Part shown: positions 29,701-39,905 of the stretch, piece by piece
Position numbering within the stretch: position 1 is the stretch's first letter
Layout of the letters: the number at the start of each line of letters is the position of its first letter
From: Seison nebaliae
Taxonomy: Eukaryota > Rotifera > Pararotatoria > Seisonacea > Seisonidae
DNA: 64,000 nt
Direction: 5' to 3'
NCBI GenBank assembly: GCA_023231475.1
Contig: JALJEE010000250.1
Location: forward strand, 1-64,000
The notes under the pieces: model-generated
The model's input: only the letters and a program-made list of their open reading frames with translations
The model's database searches: none
Told to the model about the DNA's origin: nothing
Program-made: the position numbers and the translations under genes

Positions 29701-30561
29701 TTATCCGTCAATAATTCACCGTTACGATGCCATGATATACGTGGTGGTGGTGATATTCCGTGAAAGGAATATTGTAATTTCAAAGTATCACCTTCTTTCA
29801 AATTTAATGGTGTTGTCGAACCGAAGAGCATCGGTTTCATTTTCTTCTTATTAGAGATTTTCGTCTTATGAGAAATATGATTATTCTCATCATCGTCATT
29901 ACCCGAAGATGTCATGTCTGAATATTCGGTAACTTCGGGAACAGTCTCCAAATCAGGACGAATACTAATTGTAGATGGGGAATGTGGAATATCTGTCGAA
30001 TCTTTACTATCTTTTCCATCATTTTTTCCTGATGATGATGATGTTGCTGTCATTGGAGAACGACTTCTTGATCGAGAAGATCGATCAACTTTTATAAATA
30101 AATGAAATAAATTATGAAAATAAATTAATTGAATAAATAGAAATGAAAGATGAACGTTTCACTACCAAATAGCCAGTACTACTCGTCGATCCTTCACTAT
30201 TCTTCGCAACACATTTGTACGTACCTTCATCACTTCTCGTCACATTGAGAACTTGCAACGCACAAATCCCACTCATCTTTTCATAATACGGTCGATATCT
30301 AAAGAAGGAAATGACACGTACCATATTAAACGGATGTAACTTATCTTTAAAATCATCGACGCATACACCATCTTTGAACCAAGAAACATCTTTTGCTTGG
30401 CCAGCTGATGAATTCAAATGTAATTCCAGTGTGACATTCTCCCCTTCCTTCTTTTCAACGGTCGTCAAACGATGAACAAATTCCGGTGCTTCTCAGAAAT
30501 AATAGAAATTTTCATTTGTCAATCAACAAAACTAACCCAAATTGAAAAGATATCGCGCCAT
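2791..30561 (-). CDS. Unc-89: UNC-89/obscurin, giant muscle M-line protein
   Basis: Coding exons on the minus strand are 30561-30537, 30491-30156, 30088-26313, 26267-26084, 25980-25954, 25757-3024 and 2963-2791. They total 27,255 bases, 9,084 aa. Order: an Ig domain (about aa 10-105), a Ser-rich stretch, two Ig domains, an SH3-like segment, a second SH3 (LVEVLDK... GWIQSCYLRK), RhoGEF (DH) and PH domains at about 840-1220, then many Ig domains. Two Glu-rich PEVK-like tracts (about 3000-3600 and 4490-4640) interrupt the Ig array. It ends with a kinase-like domain (about 8230-8510), Ig, an Fn3-like segment and a second kinase-like domain. SH3-DH-PH upstream with twin kinases downstream is the UNC-89 layout of worms and flies, where the protein organises the sarcomeric M-line. 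Both kinase-like domains lack catalytic residues. The N-terminus (MARYLFNL) rests on a 25-base exon and is the least certain part. A minus-strand AATAAA lies at 2696-2691, just past the stop. Confidence 0.9.
16200..16660 (-). repeat. Poly-Glu/Lys low-complexity tract inside UNC-89
   Basis: The coding strand is almost pure purine here, giving runs such as EEEKEEEKEEEKEEEE that alternate glutamate with spaced lysine. It is an in-frame part of the giant UNC-89 exon and separates two groups of Ig-like segments. The plus-strand T/C-rich complement creates several long but meaningless open frames. By comparison with titin and obscurin, such acidic tracts behave as disordered spacers; that role is inference. 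Confidence 0.85.
19380..20480 (-). repeat. Acidic PEVK-like repeat array with an internal duplication
   Basis: About 360 codons consist of short imperfect units of the form EEQPEEIEE, EEKPEEI and EIKEIEE, inside the giant UNC-89 exon. A longer segment occurs twice, around 19495-19690 and 19845-20040, with matching bases offset by exactly 348. It is recognised by TKDDEISEIEEPFEEEVEEI in both copies. The offset is a multiple of three, so the duplication kept the frame. Units rich in Pro, Glu, Val/Ile and Lys are typical of elastic PEVK-type regions. Confidence 0.85.
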
Positions 30562-32818
30562 AATTTTTTGAGTTCTTATAATTTGCTAACTGTTGTCGAT
30601 TCGGCCGAAGAAGAAAGCTTTATGTTGAGAGAGGGCCGAAAGAAATGGTAAGGAAATAGTTTCGTTTCCTTCGTTAAGTTGATTTACGACTCATTCGTCG
30701 AAAGTTAGAAAATGTTGAAAAGTAAGGATAATAATGGTAATTGTAATGGTTATAAAAGTTGATGAAAGTTGCAAAAGTAGAAAGTGGTAGAAAGGAGGTA
30801 ACTGAGAAAGGAAACAAATGAAGAGAGTTGAAAGAGCGATAGAAATCTCGTCTTTCTCTTTAGGGATCTGTTAAATCGATGAAAGGAAAGAAAGAAAATT
30901 TTAAATTGGAAAAAGAATAATTCTGATCTTTGTCGATTTAGTTTGTTGAGATTTTATTTTTATTCCAACACTAACGGAATTTAAGGTGATAGATGGAATT
31001 TGAAAAGATTCTTTTCCTGACGAGATTAGTGGAATTTATGATTATTTAAATGGAATTCCAATATTCTTATTCATGTACGTGAGGAAAAGAAACCAAGTAT
31101 GTTATGCACATCGTTATAACGGTTATTCCTCAATCTTAACATTTATGCGAAAACTTTGAAATGGATATCAATTTATCTCCTCTTTCCTTGTCCATATCAA
31201 AATGACTTAGACAACTATTCATTATTTTTCTTTTTATTTTGCACTTCATTAATTATTCTACCTATCCATTCCCATACATCCCATTCATGGAACGAACAGA
31301 AAATCAGGAGTATATGGAGAGATCTGGAAAAAATAATAATAAAGAAATGATAGAATCTTCCCCCAAAGTATTATGAGTTAACGATGAAGCAATGAATCAT
31401 CTTATTCCATTCATTTAAACCAGAAGAAATCCTCTCTACTCTCCTAACAATATCGCAGCACCATATGAACGAGAAGAAAAAAAAAGGGATTGGGAAGAAG
31501 ATAAGGGAGGAGAAAAGAGAATTAAACTCATCAAATTTCTCTGCGTTCTCTCTGTAAATATTCCATTAGCGAAAAGGAAGAAGCGTTGCACCCACTGGAA
31601 CTCTTTCCTCCACTTTCCATTGTAAATTTGACGAAACGTATCATATTTAATCAATTCTCTCCTGCCGCTAACCATCGCTCCAACAGAAAACATGTTCGTT
31701 GCGTAGGAAGTGGAGAATAATTCCTTCAAAAAGGTTTAGCACATGGAGACACGGATCACCTCATCACTGAAATTTAACGAATAATTTTAACGAATATTCA
31801 ACAACTAATACCCTTCCCCATTAACAACTTCACTAAAACCACAATATTCCAATCCCTCCCAATGAATCTCCATTCGATATGGAGCAGAAATATCAAAACT
31901 CTACAATGAAACTTCAATCACCATTCGAAATGAATCAAATCTTCTTTTTAGAATTATCGTCTTTCTCTTTTCGACTCTTAATTGTTTCGTTAGCCATTCT
32001 CCCCCTCAAAACTAACGCTCATAGCTCAACATTCTTCATGATTTTCTCCATTCCATCTATTATCTGGCTCATCTTCTACCTCACACCAATTCACACATTC
32101 GTTTTTGACAGTCTCTTGAATCATGTTATTCCATGGTCAGTCAAATACTCCCTGGGTCTATCCAGGGTAGAAATTAAATAATTAATTCAACCTTATCAAC
32201 AATGAATTGACTACAAAGAAAATCATATCGAATAATTAGCAGTTATGGAACAACTATCACCGATAGTCAAAGGATATCGATACAATAACATAATTAATAT
32301 TTCGTCGTACGTACAAAGTACAACTTTCGAAAATTATATAACAATCTTTTCAATCAATTAATGTGTCTGTATGTTGTATGTATATAATATTTGTTAATTT
32401 CTCCATCATAATCAGTTCGTATGATAAATAAAGATAGAAGATAGTGTAACAGAATCAATTGTTTTTTATTTTGAACAAATTGAGCATATTGAGGTAAAAT
32501 TATGGTTGTAAAAGAACGACGATAACCTTTCTCTACTTAATATGTTTGAGACACGACGTATATATGTATTTAGATAGTTCTATTCAAACTCTTTGGAATT
32601 CTACACCTTTTCCCCATCAATTTCTAATAATAAATTTAAATTATTCAGTTTTAGCAAAAAAGGATTTTTAAAATATTAAATTTAAATATTAGTTTGAATT
32701 ATTCGGAGCACTTGAATTAATAAAGGCCGAAAACCAAAATTTTCTATCATGTTCATGAACAATTAATTTGCCTGTTTATCTTATAAAATAATAAAACAAA
32801 TATATATATTTGTTGCAG
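30562..32818. other. Upstream region of UNC-89, no supported gene
   Basis: This probably holds the UNC-89 5' untranslated region and promoter, plus the start of whatever transcript uses the exon at 32819. Open frames at 31436-31729 (-) and 31879-32181 (+) exist, but they show no recognisable domain and have no homology-supported splice partners. A plus-strand AATAAA occurs near 32423. I see no RNA gene or mobile element here. Confidence 0.5.
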
Positions 32819-32984
32819 GTATGCACATTTTATCAAGAACTGCACAGAGAAGAAGCAGAAGAAGACTACTTCTACTACACCTACAACAGAAAAAAAGCCT
32901 ATGAGGAAAAGAATAAAAAAAAAGACGAAAACAAACTTTACCGCTGCTAGATTCGGGAGAATAATTAAGGAACCAGTGAGATAG
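32819..32984 (+). CDS. Lysine-rich terminal exon of unknown gene, possible retroelement tail
   Basis: A TTTGTTGCAG acceptor ending at 32818 is followed by 55 open codons to TAG (frame starts at 32820). The peptide is very basic (KKQKKTTSTTPTTEKKP... RKRIKKKTK) and ends ARFGRIIKEPVR. That ending resembles the RSGRxxKxPxR tails of some LTR-retrotransposon Pol polyproteins, but also unrelated basic tails. I could not find an upstream exon or a start codon. It may be the last exon of a small gene spanning 31.8-33 kb, or a transposon remnant. Confidence 0.35.
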
Positions 32985-33632
32985 AAGAATTGAAACGAAA
33001 ATAACAAAAATTAAAGCCAATCATGTTTCTTTGAGTTTTTCATTTAAATTCTTCCTAATCTCGTACTTTATTTTGTTCAGTGTTATTTTGCTGACAAGTG
33101 TTGATTGTTCTGGTTCTTTTGTTGAGTTGTACGATGTAAGCTTATTATACTTCGTAAAACAATGAGATTCTTTTATACGTTACGGTGTTTCGCATAATTT
33201 TTCAATCGTTTTACAAATGATCATCGTTATACTCTACATTTTAAGAAGTTTCACATAAATGGTTCAAACTTTGTTCTATTAATGTAATTGATATTTTTGA
33301 TAAAATTGTTGTTTGAAATCCGTGAAATATTGCTAAATCTCTCAAATCATCAAATCACTTAATCTCTCAAATGCCTCAATTCGGTAACTAGATGATGATT
33401 AAACTCTAAACTTGTTAGAAAACTCTAAAATGTGAAAATTCTAAACTAACAGGAACTTATTCTAGACTTGTAAGAAGATGTGACTACGGACTATAGATAA
33501 TGAAAATATTTCGACCACTGACAAGCTTCAATTCATTCCTGTAACAAAATTAAGTAGAAGAGATAAGAAGAGAAAGGTAAATAAAAGTTAAACAAAAAAA
33601 ATTGTTGGAAGATTAGAAATTGTCTCAAATAA
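32985..33632. other. Intergenic, nothing recognised
   Basis: AT-rich sequence lying 5' of COMMD4, with a loose cluster of AATCTCTCAAAT-like motifs near 33340-33380. No open frame, RNA gene or clear repeat is supported. Confidence 0.5.
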
Positions 33633-34559
33633 ATGGTTAATAGACAAATTGAAGGATTTGATAAATAAAAGCAATTGATGAGAACTTTTTTAGAAATTCC
33701 GCTGTTTTAATCAAGAAGATTGTCCAGATTGGGTTCTTTATGGAATCAATATATTTTCAGAAATTGTTTACTATTTAAATATTTTAGATTAAATTGATTT
33801 TCTTTTAAGTCTGTCATGAAATTACGGGCAATTTTGAATGAAATTATTCAAAATGAAATTATAAAATCGAATAAAGTTAAATTTGTAAAATTAATATTTA
33901 TAAAACGATCTTTCAAGAGCTCAATCGATATACGCAAATTGATAGATAATGAATTAAGTTCTTCAATTACCTTTTATAAATTCTCCAATGAAAATTTTTA
34001 ATAATTCAGATCCTAAAGATTTTTTGTCGGCTGTAACAAGCATTGAATTTCTTTGGAAATCTACAAGAAAATATGTAGACGATAGTGAAATTCTTGTTGA
34101 CGAATTCCTCCAATTGGGAATACCGAAAGGTTTAATTCTTTTTCAATGTTTCCTCGCACAAATCATTTAGAACATGTCAACATATTCCGATGGGCTTATG
34201 AGAAATATAAAAATGAAAAAACATTAATAGATCCACCACAACAACACCAATTAAGTTAATTTATTGTCGACCATCAATGTGGGATAAAAGCAATTTAATT
34301 CAGTTTCCCAAATCGATTCAATAGATATTATGCAATATGTTCATCCTGATGAACGTCGAACCGTCTCAATGGCATTCACTCATTTAAACGGTCAAGAAGA
34401 AATGGAGTTTACAGAAGATGCTTTCTTAGTCTTATACAATAGTTGGAAAATTATACCATTAATTTTCTTATTAACTATTTTTAAGAGATACGAGGAATTT
34501 GCGAGGAAATGTTCGGGGAAAATAATTCGGAAACAAAAGGAGAAGATAACCAAAATTGA
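33633..34559 (+). CDS. COMMD4: COMM domain-containing protein 4
   Basis: Eight exons rebuild a 198-aa protein: 33633-33635, 33694-33765, 33810-33875, 33918-33957, 34010-34129, 34171-34254, 34304-34441 and 34486-34559. The first coding exon is just the ATG. The N-terminus MKFRCFNQEDCPDWVL matches the signature DCPDWVL of animal COMMD4. The alignment continues through MKLRAILNEII and LGIPKEHVNIF (LGLPKEH in vertebrates), and the length equals the usual 199 aa. COMMD4 is a subunit of the Commander/CCC complex that recycles endosomal cargo. Introns are 40-58 bases, all with GTT donors. The link between exons 6 and 7 is the weakest. The family's conserved Trp-containing turn before the COMM beta strands is not seen there, so that junction may be slightly misplaced. 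Confidence 0.85.
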
Positions 34560-35349
34560 AATACTATTTGTTTCCTATTAATTTCACATTTATTTCTTTC
34601 AACATGAAACTAAAAAAGTTATGGCGATTATCTTCCTAACCTTTCTCCAAATTATTATTCAAATTGAATATTTTAATTCTTGATCGGAGTATGAATGAAT
34701 TATTTGAATATTTTAATTTTAGTTACCCAAAATTGCGAATTTTAATTTTTTTTCATCAATTTTCGAATCATCGAAAACTGAGTCAGATCAACTGACTGGT
34801 CAGAGTTATTTATCTGTCACATGACATTAGTAAAAAGATGTTGATTATACTCCCTAACATTTACAATGTTGACATAAAGTTTTTGAATTAAAGCAAATAT
34901 TTATTTCATTTAGATGAAGTTTAATTTATGATAATTTGTACAAGTTTTAACGATGATTTTAAGTGTCCGAACTCACTAAATGAATGGTCCGTTGTAAGAC
35001 GGTAGAAGACGTGATCTTCTTAAACTTCTTAAGCTTACAAAATATTTAACGTTAACTATTAGCAGTTAATATTCCAAAATTAATTTAAAATTAAGCTCTG
35101 TAATTAATTAAGTTGAAAAGTATTATAATATCCATTGAATTGTATTCAATCATAATTCCATTATACATCATCTGAACTTCGATTTCATATAGAAGAGTCG
35201 AATTATGTAACTGTTTGTCGTCGATCTTGATTGATTAGTTTGAGACGATTTCTCTCATTTCTTTATTGAAAATATTATTATCTTATTTTTTGTCATTATT
35301 CCAATAATTTATTTTCTTTCTCCCTACTCATCATGTGATATTATTATTC
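34560..35349. other. Intergenic, nothing recognised
   Basis: This follows the COMMD4 stop codon and precedes the dispersed repeat. It is strongly AT-rich with no open frame of interest and no RNA gene seen. Confidence 0.5.
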
Positions 35350-35775
35350 TTATTTATTGATTAAAATTCTCGTCGGGATAAAGTAGAAAAAAATGTAAAA
35401 AAAATTCGATCCTCGCCAGTGTTGATCAATCGGTGTAAGTTTGCGAGTGATTCTCGGACGATTGGCATAGAATTTGTGGGATCGTAGGAAAAAATGAAAT
35501 CTCTAAAATCCTGAAGTCCAATGTTATTAGATAACTCGTAGTATCGACAGATATATGAAAATACTGATCGATTATGTAAGAAGTTTGTGTTTGAAGTTTG
35601 GAAGTTCGATTCGGTAATTTTGTCGATAAAAGTAAAGATTCAACGAGAAAATAGAATGGATAGGAGAAGAAGACCGGTCGATCTCCTTATAAGTCGATTG
35701 TATGCACGGTCGATGGACAGGAATGAACGTTATGTAATAGAGAAGATCATTTCCAGAGAGTATAAAGATATGAGA
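35350..35775 (+). repeat. Diverged dispersed repeat, copy 2
   Basis: Second copy of the element at 308-770, in the same orientation, ending about 100 bases before the aldehyde dehydrogenase start. In this copy the shared frame is open (35587-35814) and reads SRLYARSMDRNERY and later IISREYKD, matching the broken copy 1. This repeat may supply the ALDH upstream region or 5' UTR. The RRRRPVDLL stretch before it recalls the end of non-LTR Pol proteins, but no reverse-transcriptase motif is attached. Confidence 0.6.
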
Positions 35776-35879
35776 CAAATATTATTTCTTTCTCTACACT
35801 GGAAAATTTGTTGAGAAATTTGTTTGAATGAAATGATAAAAGATTTTTCTCTTAATTTCTATTGTTAGAGAGAATTGAA

Positions 35880-37532
35880 ATGATTAATTCAGAAAGTTCG
35901 TTAGATGAAAAATTGGCAGATTGTCGACGATTATTTGAGAGTAATCAAACAATCGAATATGAAGAGAGACGGAAGGAATTAATTCGATTGGGAAAAATGA
36001 TTGAATCGAATCATGATCTCTTCATTTCAGCATTGGAAAAGGATTTACATAAAGTTAAAATTAAAAATTGAAATTTAAAATAAATTCTAAATTTATTATT
36101 TCAGTCAAAACATGAATCGATCATAACGGAAATTCAACCGTTAACTAACGAAATTAATCATGCGTTGACACATTTGAAGGAATGGATGTCAAAAAAAGAA
36201 TTGTCAACTGATCTCCTCACTCTGTTGGATGAGCGATATCTCCTACCTCAACCATATGGTGTGGTGTTAGTTATTGGTGCATGGAATTATCCATTGGCAT
36301 TGACATTAATTCCAGTAGTTGGAGCAATTGCTAGTGGAAATGTCATAATGATCAAACCATCCGAATTGTCGACTAATATGGAGAGTTTGTTGAGAGAACT
36401 CATTCCCAAATATCTTAAATTAACAACAATTCATTGTTGTGATGGTGAGGGAACGAGGAGATTATTAGAGAATCGTTTCGATTATATTTTCTTCACTGGC
36501 AGTTCAGTCACTGGTCGAAAAGTGATGGAAAGTGCTTCGAAATTTATGACACCTATCACTTTGGAGTGTGGTGGCAAATCGCCAGTTGTCGTCACTCGAC
36601 AATGTAATATTGATATAGCCGTATCGAGAATATGTTGGGGAAAATTGATGAATTGTGGTCAGACATGTATCGCTCCAGATTACGTTTTAATTGAAGAGGA
36701 AATATTCGATGAATTTCTCGATAAATTCAAAAGAAAAATTATTGAATATTATGGAAATGATATAAAGAATAATAAGGATTATGGACGAATTATCAACAAC
36801 AATCATTTCAATCGATTGAAAACCGTTCTGAAACCATATATCGATGAGGAAGAGATGGATGAGAAAGATTTATTTATTCCTCCTATCATCGTTCCTTTTG
36901 ACAATTTAACAATGGCTAAAGAAAGTAGTGTAATGGAAAGTGAATTATTCGGTCCAATTCTCCCAATTATCAAAATTAGTCAATTATCTGAAGCTAAACA
37001 ATTTATTCGGTCGAAGTTAGAGAGATATATTATAAAATTGATTTTCATCCATTAAATCCCATCTATATTCGACAGAGAGAAACCGTTGGCATTCTATATG
37101 TTCTGTACGGATGAGAAGATCGTAGAAGATTTCCGCAATCATTCATTTAGTGGAGCGTTCGTTGTAAATGATGTCATTCTACAATGTGCATCAGAAACCA
37201 TGCCATTTGGTGGTGTAGGTAATGCAGGAATTGGTCATTATCATGGCAAATATACTTTCGAACAATTCTCTCATATGAAGCCCGTTCTCATTCGAAAAGA
37301 GTTCGGAGAAACTTTATTTAAGTTCAACTCAATTTTTAATATGAATTTAATTATACATTAAATTTATTCCAGAGATCGATATCCACCATTCCAACCAAAG
37401 AAAACTAATGGTCTAAGGAAAATTGTAGCAGTGGGAGAACATTCTCAATTCGTAGCAAGACTAATTAATTTCTTCTGTTCAATTCTCTCCTTCATCATCG
37501 CTCCAGTTTTTCTTTCTTCATTTATCTTTTAA
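35880..37532 (+). CDS. ALDH3: Class-3 (fatty) aldehyde dehydrogenase, membrane anchored
   Basis: Exons 35880-36053, 36105-37015, 37076-37321 and 37373-37532 give 496 aa. The enzyme oxidises aldehydes to acids with NAD(P)+. Visible motifs are the cofactor loop FTGSSVTGRKVM, the general-base glutamate in LECGGKSPVVV, the catalytic cysteine in NCGQTCIAPDYVL, and PFGGVGNAGIGHYHGK near the end. A hydrophobic tail (FFCSILSFIIAPVFL) closes the protein, as in microsomal ALDH3A2-type enzymes, which suggests a tail-anchored ER form acting on lipid-derived aldehydes. All three introns are 51-60 bases with GTT donors and no competing GT. The ATG at 35880 was chosen because it follows an AG-like acceptor and aligns with the usual family start. 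The gene is convergent with the CABIT gene, and AATAAA signals lie around 37641 and 37655. Confidence 0.92.
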
Positions 37533-37979
37533 TTTTCAAATATTTATTCTAGATCTTATCTTGTGTGAAATAATGATCCGTTCATTTCTCTCACTTCTAT
37601 TCAATCTGAATTGTTCAACTAATTTATTTTATCTTAATGAAATAAATCAAATCAAATAAAAGTTTTCTTTCAATTAATCTCATTCTAATTGGGAATAAAA
37701 GTATGTGGAATATTCATAGAATTATTTCAAAAATTTTTTCTTTTATTTTATTTTTGATAGAGAAATCTAATCGAATTGAATAATAAATTTTTTTTCCATA
37801 AATATTTTTCAAAAGACGTTTTTAAAAAAAAATTAATTTTTCAATTTTAATTTTATCGACTCATCTTTATCGGAATTATGCTTGATATTTACGATATATA
37901 ATTGAATATGATAAGAAATAAAAATTTTATTAAAAAGAGAAAATAAAGAATTTTAGATGGTCAATTAGTGATCTTGATC
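37533..37979. other. Shared 3' region between convergent genes
   Basis: This is a tail-to-tail spacer of about 450 bases between ALDH3 (+) and the CABIT gene (-). It contains plus-strand AATAAA sequences near 37640-37660 and TTTATT, which is minus-strand AATAAA, near 37740. The rest is A/T-rich with homopolymer runs. Confidence 0.6.
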
Positions 37980-39905
37980 CTACCAAATTCTGGGGAATTT
38001 TTCTCGCGATTTCGATCGTGTACGCTGTTGATTTTTAGGTGGGCATAATTGTGTTTTTGAATTCTGTTGTCTCTCATCAAATAGAAATGAATTTGATGCT
38101 CTTTCTACAGTTATATTATCATAGATCTCTTTCGGTTGAATTAATTCGGCAGATATTTTCGAGAAAGCCTCCATCAAATTTCGTTCATTAAAAGTGTCGT
38201 AAACTTTCGCTTCCGGATTCAATATACGTTCAACGAAAGAATCCACTTCGATACTTTCGCCTGAATTCATATCATAATATTTCTTCTTCTGTTTAGTCTT
38301 TTCTTGATTTTTATTGACGGAATATTCACCCGTCAACGTTTGTTCGGTTTGATTTGTGGAATTAGTATTTTCACTTTGTTCCTGATATTTTGAAGGAGAA
38401 TTAGATATCATTAAATTTTGGGGTTTAGGAGGATATTTAGTTAGATCGGGAACACAATCATATAGTTGACTTTCTGCTACATCGTCAACATCCAATATTT
38501 TAATGTTGTCTTTTCGTTCAATTTGATGTTTCATTTTCTTGTCCATATTTCTCGTACGAACATAATCATAAATTGCTTCAATTTGAGAATCATCAGTTTG
38601 GGCGTCGGCTGGTCTTTCTTTCCAACTATATGCTTCCATGTTATTACATGTATTGTCTTCTTGAGATGATTGAACTGATTCACTTACCTTGAAATTTCTT
38701 ATTGCTAAATCTTGAAGAAGATTTGCTATGCTGTTCGTCGTCGTTGTTAAATCATTATAATATTTTTGTTTTAATCGACTAAATATATTTCCATTATTCA
38801 CTTCCGATTGTTTCTGAGCGGCGAATGATGTTTGTAGACGATTACTTTGTAATTGACGATAGAGTTGTGGAGAAATGTTTGGGCGCACCAACATCAAATT
38901 TCCCATGGTTGATCCGATTACTTCAAATCTCCGTCGAACATTTTGGATGTATTGTCGAGGTGGATTCTTCGCTGGTTGTACACCAATCTTACAATCAGAC
39001 GAGAGAGGTAACAACTGATATTTGATGTCACGTTCTAATGATATAGCTAAAACATCATCTTCCGTGAAACAGGTGTGGAGGAGGAGAGTAGAAGTGAAAT
39101 TCTCATAGAAGGAAGGTGGTCGACCAAACACTAAATTGACGGGAGTAGGCAAAGTCACTTTAGTGAGCAGATCTTTCAATTTATGAATTCCACTCAAATT
39201 TAACGAGGAAGCAACTAAAGACAATTCAGTTTTGTCATTTAATCCAATGTAATAATTCTCATAATTCTTATTACTAATACATTTAATGAATTGTTTCTCA
39301 TTACTGGGAATTGTGTAAGGAGATTCGGAAACGATAGTTAAAAAATGACCTGGTTCCAAAACGACTTGATGGAATTTGTTTTTACTTTTCGTCAATGTTT
39401 TTAATCGTTTTCTTAAAATGAACGATTTGGAAACTTCGAATTTCTCATCCTGATTATTTTCCGTGATCGGTGTCTGCATCGCATAAACATCATTTGGTGA
39501 GAGATGGGAATGTAATTCATCTTGTTCCTTCTCACGATTATTTCTAAATCTCGTCACCAATCTCCTTCTAGTTATCTCATTGCCACTTAACTGCTTCAAT
39601 TTCTTCAACAACTCATTGATACTCGTTAACGGTTTGATTGGAGAGCCTTCATATGAAATGATTTCCAACCAACCGTCATAAGTGATGGGAATGAGAAGAA
39701 GTGGTCCATCTAATTTGAGGACTCCATTTTTAAAGTCAATACACTGCCCAAGTACAAAATCTGCATCTCGTTGCAACGAATATAAATGGAGTATGTTCTT
39801 CGTAGTAAACGGATAGAAATCGTTAACTAATCGAACGGTTTTTATTTTTTTGGCGACGGCCTCGTCTAAAAATATTCCTGGTGATCGATGAGTCAAATTA
39901 AACAT
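37980..39905 (-). CDS. CABIT-domain protein, Serrano-like
   Basis: A single-exon frame of 641 aa starts at the ATG at 39905. Roughly the first 370 residues are folded and read like a CABIT domain, the module of THEMIS, GAREM and Drosophila Serrano. The remainder is low-complexity and polar, with tyrosine motifs in acidic surroundings (AIYDYVRTRN, LYDCVPDL) and a basic RSKSREK C-terminus. Serrano acts in tracheal tube length and planar polarity, and GAREM in receptor-tyrosine-kinase signalling through phosphotyrosines. The overall layout fits an invertebrate member of that family. I assign the family from general resemblance rather than from a diagnostic motif. No intron is evident. The gene is divergent from the secreted-protein gene at 40973. 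Confidence 0.6.
   Translation of the reverse strand: MFNLTHRSPGIFLDEAVAKKIKTVRLVNDFYPFTTKNILHLYSLQRDADFVLGQCIDFKNGVLKLDGPLLLIPITYDGWLEIISYEGSPIKPLTSINELLKKLKQLSGNEITRRRLVTRFRNNREKEQDELHSHLSPNDVYAMQTPITENNQDEKFEVSKSFILRKRLKTLTKSKNKFHQVVLEPGHFLTIVSESPYTIPSNEKQFIKCISNKNYENYYIGLNDKTELSLVASSLNLSGIHKLKDLLTKVTLPTPVNLVFGRPPSFYENFTSTLLLHTCFTEDDVLAISLERDIKYQLLPLSSDCKIGVQPAKNPPRQYIQNVRRRFEVIGSTMGNLMLVRPNISPQLYRQLQSNRLQTSFAAQKQSEVNNGNIFSRLKQKYYNDLTTTTNSIANLLQDLAIRNFKVSESVQSSQEDNTCNNMEAYSWKERPADAQTDDSQIEAIYDYVRTRNMDKKMKHQIERKDNIKILDVDDVAESQLYDCVPDLTKYPPKPQNLMISNSPSKYQEQSENTNSTNQTEQTLTGEYSVNKNQEKTKQKKKYYDMNSGESIEVDSFVERILNPEAKVYDTFNERNLMEAFSKISAELIQPKEIYDNITVERASNSFLFDERQQNSKTQLCPPKNQQRTRSKSREKFPRIW

Noticed and set aside
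31436-31729. 97-codon minus-strand frame upstream of UNC-89.
   Set aside because: No domain, no splice link in phase with UNC-89, and composition matches background.
31879-32181. 100-codon plus-strand frame with hydrophobic stretches.
   Set aside because: Hydrophobic runs arise easily in T-rich DNA; I found no phase-compatible link to the exon at 32819 and no recognisable family.
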